A stretch of DNA of 11,481 nucleotides from Candidatus Omnitrophica bacterium CG1_02_40_15 (GTDB lineage Bacteria; Omnitrophota; Gorgyraeia; Gorgyraeales; Gorgyraeaceae). The translations under genes and the position numbers were made by a program. Each line of letters begins with the position of its first letter. The stretch's first letter is position 1. The notes under the pieces are model-generated. The model was not told the DNA's origin and did not search any database. It saw only the letters and a list, made by a program, of their open reading frames with translations. The stretch covers positions 1 through 11,481 of the forward strand of contig MNVP01000064.1 of NCBI GenBank assembly GCA_001871815.1. The letters run 5' to 3'. Shown here in pieces: positions 5,833-11,481 of the stretch.

Positions 5833-6327
5833 TTAAGGAATTAATTTATGGATACAGGCTTTTATTTCTCCTTTATCAATCTCTATGATACCATAGGAGC
5901 GGTACGGCGTAAATACAGTATCAGTTACGCTTCCCGGATTAAAGAAAAGTATGCCGTTTATATATTCATTTTTCGGCACATGAGAATGCCCGAATATTAT
6001 TACATCTGGTTTTTCTGAAAAAAACTCATTTTTTAAAATATCAACTAGCTTGTCTGGATGGCCGTATCCATGCATCACGCATATCTTTTTTTCTTGTATG
6101 TTAAGAATTTTTTTATATCCCAATTCAGATTTAACGTTATGGCCGTCCATATTGCCGCATACAGCCTCTACCTTTGATATCTTTTTCAACGAATCCAATA
6201 CGCACATATCTACTAGATCTCCGGCGTGTATTATAAGGCTGCACCCTTCTAGCCCGCTGATTAGCTTTTCAGGCAGCTCGCAATTGTCTGAAGATAAATG
6301 CGTGTCTGATATGACGCCTATTTTCAT
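5833..6327 (-). CDS. YfcE/MJ0936-type metallophosphoesterase
   Basis: This 164-aa protein carries the full calcineurin-like phosphoesterase signature for a dimetal centre: DTH (Asp8, His10), GD (Asp37), GNMD (Asn59), MHG (His86) and GHSH (His114, His116). The length is normal for the small YfcE/MJ0936 branch, which hydrolyses phosphodiesters in vitro. The physiological substrate is generally unknown, and the symbol is left blank for that reason. It is cytoplasmic, with no signal peptide. The ATG at 6327 has only a weak ribosome binding site (GGGCTC). It precedes the HIT and dGTPase genes, so a role in nucleotide or phosphoester clean-up is plausible by context only. Confidence 0.9.
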   Translation of the reverse strand: MKIGVISDTHLSSDNCELPEKLISGLEGCSLIIHAGDLVDMCVLDSLKKISKVEAVCGNMDGHNVKSELGYKKILNIQEKKICVMHGYGHPDKLVDILKNEFFSEKPDVIIFGHSHVPKNEYINGILFFNPGSVTDTVFTPYRSYGIIEIDKGEIKACIHKLIP

Positions 6328-6342
6328 TTAATGAGCCCCTCC

Positions 6343-6372
6343 CGTTTTGATTCGCTTTGCGAATGCAAAACG
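6343..6372. repeat. Hairpin upstream of the phosphodiesterase gene
   Basis: CGTTTTG (6343-6349) pairs with CAAAACG (6366-6372). Inside it ATTCGC (6350-6355) pairs with GCGAAT (6359-6364) around TTT, with one bulged G. It sits 16 bases before the phosphodiesterase start and next to the triplicated 70-bp repeat. No T-tract is seen. Confidence 0.75.
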
Positions 6373-6383
6373 AATCAGTAGGA

Positions 6384-6588
6384 GCGGTTTAATCCCCCCT
6401 TCATTCTTTCAGAATGAAAGAAGGGGGGATAAGTTCGGACATATAACTGTTGTGCGGTTTAATCCCCCCTTCATTCTTTCAGAATGAAAGAAGGGGGGAT
6501 AAGTTCGGACATATAACTGTTGTGCGGTTTAATCCCTCCTTCATTCTTTCAGAATGAAAGAAGGGGGGATAAGTTCGGACATATAACT
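6384..6588. repeat. Three tandem 70-bp repeats, each with a hairpin
   Basis: Units begin at 6384, 6454 and 6524 with GCGGTTTAATCC. The first two are identical over their shared 70 bp. The third has one C-to-T change at 6537 and ends at the stop codon of the ATPase gene. Each unit contains ATCCCCCCTTC pairing with GAAGGGGGGAT (6392-6402 with 6420-6430 in unit 1), an inner ATTCT/AGAAT hairpin, and a linker holding AAGTTCGGACATATAAC. The near identity indicates recent tandem duplication. This fills the 260-bp gap between the ATPase and the phosphodiesterase, which holds no gene. Confidence 0.95.
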
Positions 6589-8249
6589 TATGTCGCCTTT
6601 TGTTTGCCAACAGCTCCATAAGTTATCTCCTCACTTACGTGCGGTTTGCCGTATAGATCCATCAGCACATTCAAGTCTTCCATGCTCCATGTCCAGAATT
6701 TAGCTTCTTTTGCCATAAGGTACGCGTTCTCGTTTACACCTGAAAAAGCCACTACTATATTCCGGGTGATCCTGCTCGTTTTCTTCTGCTCCTGGCTATT
6801 TTTTATTATATCCAGCATGTCATTTTCTGTTATATTTTCTTTTTTAATCGTGCACAACCATTTTTGACTGCCATTGGTTGCCAGTATAGCGGCTTGATTT
6901 CTATCCTGATTCTCAAGTTTTTCCACGTTTGTAAAGGCTATAAACTTATGTCTTTTACCGTTCAATTGTATTATATCATTTTTGAATAGTTTAAAAAGTT
7001 CCGCAATCCTGGAAGAAAGTTCTTTCTCAAACTCCTGGCTAAATATATTAAATCTGGAGGATATATCTCTTCTAAAAGCTGATTCTTCCATACGCTCGTC
7101 AAGGCTGAAAGACAAAATCCTTTTCATGTATACAGATTTAAGCCAGAATCTGAATAACCTGTCGTTAAATCTGTAAAAGGCTCCATTGCGCATAATAATA
7201 TCCAGCTCAATCATGCTGTTCAATATCCTGGAAACCTCGCCTGATTGCAATCTAGCGGCCTTTGTAATATCATTCTGTTTTTTATTTTCTGAAGAAAGCG
7301 CTATAAGGACTGATATGGATTTTGACAATATCTTGCCTTCTGAAATCTTAAAAAGAAGATTGTAAAAATACTGGTTTAAAATACCATTTTTTCTGAAAAA
7401 CGCCTCCATAAAAGAGTGTTCTATGAGGCCCTGATGATCTTCCGGCGCTATCCTTCTGGAAAACACGGCTCTTTCTATTTCGTCGGATACTGCCTGCATG
7501 TAAAAAGGCCTGGAGCCTGTAAATGAAGATATAAAATCCAGATAAATCTGGGGCAGCGTAACGCCCTTTATGCTATTTTGCAGGAATACCCTGCCGCTAG
7601 CTATATCAAGCGGTTTTAAGAAAAATTTTTCAAAGTTTCCGAATAAAAGAGCTAGTTTTTCATTAACCAGGCGAAGAGACAGGGTAGTCCTGGAACTTAT
7701 CAATACATACATCGTTTCTTTCTGTATCATTATCTTTTTTGCAATTGTGCCGAATGGATTCTTGAGCATAAAATTATCCAGGTTGTGGAACTCATCAAGT
7801 ATAAGCACGCAGCGTTTTTTGGTTTCCTCAGATAGTATGCTGGGGATATCCATCATAAATGAAAACGCCTCGTCTAATTTGGATCTTTCTATATCCTGAA
7901 GAACCTTTATGCATGTCTGGGCAGTCTTAGGGTAATCTCTTGCCAGGTCCTCTATTAGAAGGACTGCGTCCTGAGGAGCTGTGAGAAGAGGGTCTGATTT
8001 TACAACCTGAGATAGTATTGATTTTATGAACCTTTTCGCGCAAAATTCAAAAGGCTCTATTTTTATTTCCAGATATACAGGTATTATGCTGTCTTTTTTC
8101 AGCGATTCTGAAGAAAAAAGATTCTTTATTAGAGTTGTCTTCCCTATACACGGCTCTCCGAATATGGCTATATTCTGCCTGTATCCGTCGCTAAAGGAAT
8201 TTATCCTGTATATAAGCGTATTTAATATTTCTTGTCGGTCGTCTGGCAT
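6588..8249 (-). CDS. STAND/archaeal-type P-loop ATPase with a C-terminal nuclease-like region
   Basis: This 553-aa protein has Walker A GEPCIGKT (31-38), Walker B VLILDE (148-153), and SSR at 185-187 as a sensor-like motif. Residues 305-372 resemble the winged-helix segment of archaeal-ATPase-type (ATPase_2) proteins: DITKAARLQSGEVSRILNSM, then YRFNDRLFRFWL. Residues 400-540 resemble the C-terminal domain of this group, often considered related to restriction-endonuclease folds (GSQKWLCTIKKE, then RNIVVAFSG), but I cannot confirm a catalytic triad. Function is unknown. Relatives are solitary or linked to mobile DNA and stress responses. The start is supported by AGGA about ten bases upstream. 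The gene stands alone between repeat clusters and stops within the tandem repeats. Confidence 0.8.
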   Translation of the reverse strand: MPDDRQEILNTLIYRINSFSDGYRQNIAIFGEPCIGKTTLIKNLFSSESLKKDSIIPVYLEIKIEPFEFCAKRFIKSILSQVVKSDPLLTAPQDAVLLIEDLARDYPKTAQTCIKVLQDIERSKLDEAFSFMMDIPSILSEETKKRCVLILDEFHNLDNFMLKNPFGTIAKKIMIQKETMYVLISSRTTLSLRLVNEKLALLFGNFEKFFLKPLDIASGRVFLQNSIKGVTLPQIYLDFISSFTGSRPFYMQAVSDEIERAVFSRRIAPEDHQGLIEHSFMEAFFRKNGILNQYFYNLLFKISEGKILSKSISVLIALSSENKKQNDITKAARLQSGEVSRILNSMIELDIIMRNGAFYRFNDRLFRFWLKSVYMKRILSFSLDERMEESAFRRDISSRFNIFSQEFEKELSSRIAELFKLFKNDIIQLNGKRHKFIAFTNVEKLENQDRNQAAILATNGSQKWLCTIKKENITENDMLDIIKNSQEQKKTSRITRNIVVAFSGVNENAYLMAKEAKFWTWSMEDLNVLMDLYGKPHVSEEITYGAVGKQKAT

Positions 8250-8268
8250 AAAATTTTTCCTAGTTCTG

Positions 8269-8328
8269 GCCCTGTACCACTCACTAAGCTATCCGTCTCT
8301 TAGTCACATCTTCGTTCGGGTGCAGGGC
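8269..8328. repeat. Nested hairpin repeat before the ATPase gene
   Basis: GCCCTGTACC (8269-8278) pairs with GGTGCAGGGC (8319-8328), nine matches plus one wobble. ACTAAG (8283-8288) pairs with CTTAGT (8299-8304) inside it. The design, an outer stem with an inner hairpin, recalls the other repeats in the window. It occupies most of the ATPase leader on the minus strand, so it would lie in that mRNA's 5' region. No protein is encoded here. Confidence 0.75.
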
Positions 8329-8329
8329 T

Positions 8330-8423
8330 CATAAACCACTCGCCAAATCAATATAGTTTATGGCCTGCCATAAACCCGAGCGAAAACTCGACCCGCTAAG
8401 AAGAGCCTAGCGAGTGGTTTATG
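8330..8423. repeat. Multi-branched palindromic element abutting the tRNA 3' end
   Basis: A perfect 14-bp inverted repeat, CATAAACCACTCGC (8330-8343) with GCGAGTGGTTTATG (8410-8423), encloses two further hairpins: GTTTATGGC/GCCATAAAC (8356-8364 with 8367-8375) and CGAG/CTCG (8377-8380 with 8387-8390). CGCTA/TAGCG (8394-8398 with 8408-8412) is an alternative pairing. The right arm overlaps the encoded CCA end of the tRNA by two bases. The fold would be a branched, cloverleaf-like structure. Confidence 0.8.
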
Positions 8424-8495
8424 GAGCGGGTGATGGGAATCGAACCCACGCTGCGAGCTTGGGAAGCTCGTGTTCTACCATTGAACTACACCCGC
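8422..8495 (-). tRNA. tRNA-Gly (anticodon CCC)
   Basis: The minus strand folds into a complete cloverleaf. The acceptor stem is GCGGGTG/CACCCGC. The D arm is GTTC/GAAC with the short loop AATGGTA. The anticodon stem is CGAGC/GCTCG around TTCCCAA, giving anticodon CCC. The T arm is GTGGG-TTCGATT-CCCAT. The discriminator is T, followed by an encoded CCA (8422-8424). It should read GGG glycine codons. It lies between the PfkB-kinase gene and the ATPase, with repeat elements within a few bases on both sides, so promoter and processing signals must lie in repeat DNA or upstream. Confidence 0.96.
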
Positions 8496-8498
8496 GAG

Positions 8499-8642
8499 AG
8501 CTATTCGTGTAAGCACTGTCCCGAGGCGCTCTAGTATTTTGCTCTTCTGCGCCGAGGGGCACCCGCGGACAACTAAAGCTATTCATGTAAGCCCAGTCCC
8601 GAGTCCGCCTTCGTCTTTTGCTACTATGCGGCGAGGGGCGGC
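8499..8642. repeat. Two tandem 78-bp hairpin repeats upstream of the tRNA
   Basis: Units starting at 8499 and 8577 share AGCTATTC-TGTAAGC, GTCCCGAG, TTTTGCT and GAGGGGC. Their central stems differ but pair within each unit: GGCGC/GCGCC in the first (8525-8529 with 8549-8553) and CCGC/GCGG in the second. Each unit has CCC-GA before and GA-GGG after the stem, so a conserved GA/GA internal loop closes on a CCC/GGG pair. The second unit adds TAAGCC/GGCTTA pairing at its ends. The first unit begins four bases from the tRNA 5' end, and the second ends five bases from the PfkB-kinase stop codon. No gene is present. Confidence 0.85.
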
Positions 8643-8647
8643 TTAAC

Positions 8648-9550
8648 CTATACCTCTGTCAATCTCCTAAAATCTCTATATCTCTCCTTTATATCCTTTC
8701 GACTGATTTTTAAAAATCTATTTATGCTGAAATCCTGCACCGTAAAAGAAGCCATTACGCTTCCCCACAAAAGCGCATCTTTCGTATTCTTATCGTTTAT
8801 TTTATCTGTCTTTGCCAGATAGCCCATAAATCCGCCTGCAAACGCATCTCCTGCGCCTGTTGGATCTTTAACCTCTTCCAATAGATAAGCAGGTACTATG
8901 AATGTAAAATTTTTAGAAAAGAGTATTGCCCCGTATTCGCCTCTTTTAACAACTGCAAACCGAGGCCCCAAAGAAAGAAGATATTTACCTGCTTTCAGTA
9001 CATTTGATTCTCCTGAAAGCATCTTTGCCTCCAAGTCATTCAGAAATATTATAGAGGTTCTCTTTATCATATTCTTAAGAGGCCTATTTTTATTTTTAAT
9101 CCAGTGGTTCATGGAATCGCAGCCTATAAATCTTTTGCCGGCAAATCTTTTAAGTATAAATATTTGCAGATCAGGGTCTATGTTTGCTAGAAATATATAT
9201 TTGCTGTTTTCGTATCCTTTCGGGAGGCATGGCTTAAACTCCGCAAATACATTTAACTGCGTTTCAATAGTCTCTGCGCAATTCATATCTTTAACATAAG
9301 ACCCTTTCCAACGAAAGGTCTTGCCTTCTTTTGTCTCAAGCCCCTCTAGATCTACACCGAAAGATCTTATGGTTTTTTTGTGCCCTTCAGGAAAGTCCAT
9401 GCCTACTGTAGCAACTAGATTTACAGGCGCGAAAAAACTTGCGCTTATTGAAAAATATGTTGCGGATCCGCCAAGTATTTCCTTTGAATATCCAAAAGAA
9501 GACGCAATTGTATCAAGCGCTACAGAACCGATGACAAGTATTTGTTCCAT
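8648..9550 (-). CDS. PfkB/ribokinase-family kinase
   Basis: This 300-aa protein (from the ATG at 9550) has the ribokinase fold signatures: a start like MEQILVIGSVALDTIAS, GGSATYFSISAS (27-38) near the substrate pocket, NDLEA (171-175), KRGEYGA (202-208) and DPTGAGDAFAGGF (229-241), with Asp235 as the catalytic base and GAGD as the anion hole. It should phosphorylate a sugar or nucleoside hydroxyl with ATP. The substrate cannot be read from sequence. It follows thiC, which hints at a link to pyrimidine or nucleoside salvage but does not show one. An upstream ATG at 9574 would add eight residues encoded by a palindromic repeat. I reject it because family members start near MEQ. Confidence 0.88.
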   Translation of the reverse strand: MEQILVIGSVALDTIASSFGYSKEILGGSATYFSISASFFAPVNLVATVGMDFPEGHKKTIRSFGVDLEGLETKEGKTFRWKGSYVKDMNCAETIETQLNVFAEFKPCLPKGYENSKYIFLANIDPDLQIFILKRFAGKRFIGCDSMNHWIKNKNRPLKNMIKRTSIIFLNDLEAKMLSGESNVLKAGKYLLSLGPRFAVVKRGEYGAILFSKNFTFIVPAYLLEEVKDPTGAGDAFAGGFMGYLAKTDKINDKNTKDALLWGSVMASFTVQDFSINRFLKISRKDIKERYRDFRRLTEV

Positions 9551-9559
9551 TATGCTATT

Positions 9560-9587
9560 GTAGGGGGCAGGCATGCCTGTCCCCTAC
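9560..9587. repeat. GTAGGG...CCCTAC palindrome, copy D (thiC-pfkB junction)
   Basis: GTAGGGGGCAGGCA (9560-9573) and TGCCTGTCCCCTAC (9574-9587) form a near-perfect 28-nt palindrome with one mismatched pair. It starts ten bases upstream of the kinase ATG (9550) and ends two bases from the thiC stop. It contains an ATG within GCATGC, preceded by AGGGGA, which could create a spurious upstream start. Confidence 0.9.
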
Positions 9588-9588
9588 C

Positions 9589-10866
9589 CTATTTGAAGTA
9601 TTGCTCCATGATTTTCATGGAACAATAATCGCTGCACATTGTACAGAAGTCCTTATCTATAGATATAGAAAATTTTCTTAATTTTTGCGCTTTAACAGGG
9701 TCTATGGATTTTTTAATTTGATTTTTCCAGTCTCTCTTTACCCTTAGTTCTGATATAGCCCTGTCCCAGTTTAAAGCGCCTGGTATTTTTCTGGCTATAT
9801 CAGCTGCGTGCCCTGCTATCCTGGAAGCTATGACGCCATTTTTAACGTCTTCCTCGTCAGGTATCCTTAGATGTTCTGAGGGCGTAACATAGCACAAAAA
9901 ATCTGCGCCGTAAAAAGCAGCCAAAGCGCCTCCTATAGCTCCTGTTATATGGTCATATCCAGGGGCTATATCTGTTACGAGCGGCCCAAGGACATAAAAA
10001 GGCGCGTTGTTGCATAACCTTTTCTCTAGTATTACATTTGCTTCTATTTGGTCCAATGGCACATGGCCAGGGCCTTCTATTATAACCTGCACATTGCTTT
10101 TCCTAGCTCTCTCAGCAAGCTCTCCCAGCATGATAAGCTCTTGTATCTGAGGCCTGTCAGTAGAATCTATCACTGAACCTGGCCTTAAACCATCTCCCAG
10201 ACTAAGCGTCACGTCATATTTCTTTGCGATCCTGAGTATGTCGTCAAAATATTCATAAAAAGGATTCTCTTTTTTATTCACAATCATCCATTCTGCCAGA
10301 AAAGAACCTCCTCTTGAAACTATGTTAATAAGCCGTTTTTGTTTTCTAAGCCTTTCTATAACACTTTGCGTTATGCCGCAGTGAACAGTAAAAAAATCTA
10401 CGCCATCTGACGCCTGAGTTTCAAGGGCTTCAAGGATATCCTTAGCTTTTATGCGAGAGATATGCCCTCTTTTTTTTGCCGCCATAATAGCTATCTCGTA
10501 TATCGGAACAGTGCCTACAGGAACAGCTGAGTTCTTTAAAATTACTTTGCGTATCTTTTTTATATCCCCTCCTGTGCTCAGGTCCATTAGAGTATCTGCG
10601 CCGCATTTTATTGCAACAGCCATCTTTCTGAGCTCTTTATTAATATTAGAGCTATCCTTGGATGTGCCTATATTAGCGTTTACTTTTACGCGCAGCCCTT
10701 CCCCTACTGCGCAGGGGTTTATTTTTCTTTTGGAGTTTTTTATGAGAGTAATTTTACCTTCTTTTATGCGGGCAATTAATAATTCCATGGGCATGCCTTC
10801 ATTTTTTGAAACATAACGCATCTCAGGCGAGGATTTATTTAATTTTGCAAGTTCTATTTGAGTCAT
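9589..10866 (-). CDS. thiC: Phosphomethylpyrimidine synthase ThiC
   Basis: This 425-aa radical-SAM enzyme should convert aminoimidazole ribotide to HMP-phosphate, the pyrimidine half of thiamin. Recognisable segments are NANIGTS (63-69), SRGG (184-187), GDGLRPGS (224-231), EGPGHVP (264-270), and YDHITGAIGGA (304-314). At the C-terminus, CTMCSDYCSMK provides the iron-sulfur Cys408, Cys411 and Cys415. The spacing is CX2CX3C, one residue shorter than the CX2CX4C of E. coli-type ThiC. The length fits the short bacterial/archaeal form without the long N-terminal extension. The ATG overlaps the stop of the ThiD2-like gene (ATGA), so the two are coupled. No TPP riboswitch is visible in the window. 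Confidence 0.96.
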   Translation of the reverse strand: MTQIELAKLNKSSPEMRYVSKNEGMPMELLIARIKEGKITLIKNSKRKINPCAVGEGLRVKVNANIGTSKDSSNINKELRKMAVAIKCGADTLMDLSTGGDIKKIRKVILKNSAVPVGTVPIYEIAIMAAKKRGHISRIKAKDILEALETQASDGVDFFTVHCGITQSVIERLRKQKRLINIVSRGGSFLAEWMIVNKKENPFYEYFDDILRIAKKYDVTLSLGDGLRPGSVIDSTDRPQIQELIMLGELAERARKSNVQVIIEGPGHVPLDQIEANVILEKRLCNNAPFYVLGPLVTDIAPGYDHITGAIGGALAAFYGADFLCYVTPSEHLRIPDEEDVKNGVIASRIAGHAADIARKIPGALNWDRAISELRVKRDWKNQIKKSIDPVKAQKLRKFSISIDKDFCTMCSDYCSMKIMEQYFK

Positions 10867-11285
10867 AGGATCTTTTTAACAACGCCTTTTTCAATATCAT
10901 AGGCGTCAAATCTGAGTTTTCTGTATCCCCGGCTTATTTTTTCATCTATTATCTTAAAGCACTCCTCAAGAACCCTCAAGGACTCTTTAACGCGCTCTAT
11001 ATTAGACATAAAGATGTCAGAAATATCTGCGCCGGATCGCGGCGCGAAATCTATAAATTTTGTTTTATCGCCGGCTGTATCCCTTTTGGATAAAAGCTTG
11101 GCTAAGGATATTTTTTTTGATCTTATCACTAGATTGGTTGCGCCATGCCTTATTGCCTTGAGAGATTTCGTGGCGCCTTTATTCTGCAAACTAAACCTGG
11201 CTATATCTTCGCAAACCCTCAATCCCTCGCGCGTCCTGTTTAAGTTAGCGTCTATAATCTGTAAAAGCTTTTCTTCGTGTGGCAT
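10863..11285 (-). CDS. thiD2: Stand-alone ThiD2-like HMP-phosphate kinase
   Basis: This 140-aa helical protein matches the domain often fused to the N-terminus of ThiE in some bacteria, known as ThiD2. IIDANLNRTREGLRVCEDIAR (10-30), KSLKAIRHG (40-48), SKRDT (66-70) and NIERVKESLRVLEEC (95-109) are its characteristic segments. ThiD2 is reported to phosphorylate HMP-phosphate to HMP-diphosphate. That would be the next step after ThiC, whose gene it overlaps. Here no ThiE domain follows, so thiamin-phosphate synthase must be encoded elsewhere. The ATG at 11285 is preferred. A GTG at 11321 would start inside the neighbouring palindromic element and add twelve non-family residues. No clear ribosome binding site is visible. 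Confidence 0.8.
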   Translation of the reverse strand: MPHEEKLLQIIDANLNRTREGLRVCEDIARFSLQNKGATKSLKAIRHGATNLVIRSKKISLAKLLSKRDTAGDKTKFIDFAPRSGADISDIFMSNIERVKESLRVLEECFKIIDEKISRGYRKLRFDAYDIEKGVVKKIL

Positions 11286-11290
11286 AATTT

Positions 11291-11467
11291 GTAGCTGAAG
11301 CAGGCTGGGGCCATTCGGCACTGAATCGTTTCGCCGTCCGCTACGGTTTATGGTTCGTTCTTCTGTCGACTATCGTATTGTCAACCGAACAGAACTCACC
11401 ATAAATCCTTGCGGACTTTTGCCGAAACGATTCTAATGTGCCTCAGACCCCAGCCTGCCTCAGCTTC
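11291..11467. repeat. Long covarying palindromic element, copy 2 (complete)
   Basis: The outermost arms GTAGCTGAAGCAGGCTGGGG (11291-11310) and CCCCAGCCTGCCTCAGCTTC (11448-11467) match at 18 of 20 positions. Inside lie GGCAC/GTGCC (11317-11321 with 11438-11442), GAATCGTTTCG/CGAAACGATTC (11323-11333 with 11423-11433, perfect), GTCCGC/GCGGAC (11336-11341 with 11411-11416), TTTATGGT/ACCATAAA (11347-11354 with 11398-11405) and GTTCT/AGAAC (11357-11361 with 11391-11395). The apical loop contains CTGTCGACTATCGTATTGTC. Same orientation as copy 1 at the window start. It ends six bases upstream of the ThiD2 start codon, so it forms that gene's leader. No gene is visible in it or in the remaining 14 bases. 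Confidence 0.88.
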
Positions 11468-11481
11468 CTGATTTTATCTAT

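Noticed and set aside
6384..6588. CRISPR array
   Set aside because: The three units are contiguous and identical across their full 70 bp, with no unique spacers and no cas genes nearby.
8269..8304. Second tRNA or tRNA fragment, because the minus strand reads GGATAGCTTAGTGAGTGGTA like a D arm
   Set aside because: No matching anticodon or T arm or acceptor pairing follows. The segment is explained by its own hairpin pairing.
11286..11321. GTG start at 11321 for the ThiD2-like protein
   Set aside because: The extra twelve residues are encoded by the arm of the palindromic element and lack family resemblance.
11291..11467. Integron attC site
   Set aside because: Size and covarying hairpin fit, but I see no GTTRRRY/RYYYAAC core boxes at the ends and no integrase or cassette layout.
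11286..11481. TPP riboswitch upstream of the thiamin genes
   Set aside because: The conserved thi-box segments are not visible on the minus strand. The region is fully explained by the palindromic element.

Overview
The window is about 11.5 kb of AT-rich bacterial DNA. Every recognisable gene (13 protein genes and one tRNA) lies on the minus strand, so transcription runs from high to low coordinates. The best taxonomic clue is a small basic protein starting MSLHPSLK, a family I know from the PVC superphylum (Chlamydiae, Verrucomicrobia and relatives). Together with a ThiD2-type thiamin gene, a short ThiC and very dense palindromic repeats, it suggests an uncultured PVC lineage such as Omnitrophota. 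That placement is inferred from family knowledge; no search was run.

In transcription order: (1) a thiamin block, a stand-alone ThiD2-like kinase (10863-11285) overlapping thiC (9589-10866) by ATGA, then a PfkB-family kinase (8648-9550) after a 28-nt palindrome. (2) A tRNA-Gly(CCC) at 8422-8495 packed between palindromic repeat units. (3) A lone 553-aa STAND/archaeal-type ATPase (6588-8249), followed by three 70-bp tandem repeats (6384-6588). (4) A nucleotide/phosphoester and signalling run: YfcE-like phosphodiesterase (5833-6327), HIT protein (5291-5773), dGTPase-like HD hydrolase (4101-5261), GAF plus degenerate HD-GYP protein (2642-4114) and a small winged-helix protein (2376-2645). The last three overlap and are probably translationally coupled. 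(5) An envelope block: one-pass membrane protein (1943-2278), small basic protein (1699-1983), secreted double-SH3 protein (972-1595) and site-2-protease-like peptidase (358-975). (6) A gene-free repeat cluster (1-357).

The most unusual content is non-coding. A long imperfect palindrome lies at each end of the window in the same orientation (1-133, cut by the window edge, and 11291-11467). The two copies differ in sequence in three stems yet keep pairing through compensatory changes, while the terminal loop is nearly identical. That is the signature of an element selected for its folded form as RNA or single-stranded DNA. A second family, GTAGGG...CCCTAC palindromes with variable cores, sits at three gene junctions and once inside the HIT reading frame, where it encodes about nine residues. 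It also supplies the HIT stop codon and reaches the start regions of dgt and pfkB. Further hairpin families occur at 184-316, 2312-2362, 5786-5830, 6343-6372, 6384-6588, 8269-8423 and 8499-8642.

Functionally the genes look like ordinary housekeeping: thiamin pyrimidine synthesis, nucleotide sanitation, envelope maintenance. The exceptions are the HD-GYP protein, which has lost the His of its HD dyad and a second metal-ligand Asp, and the large ATPase, whose role is unknown.
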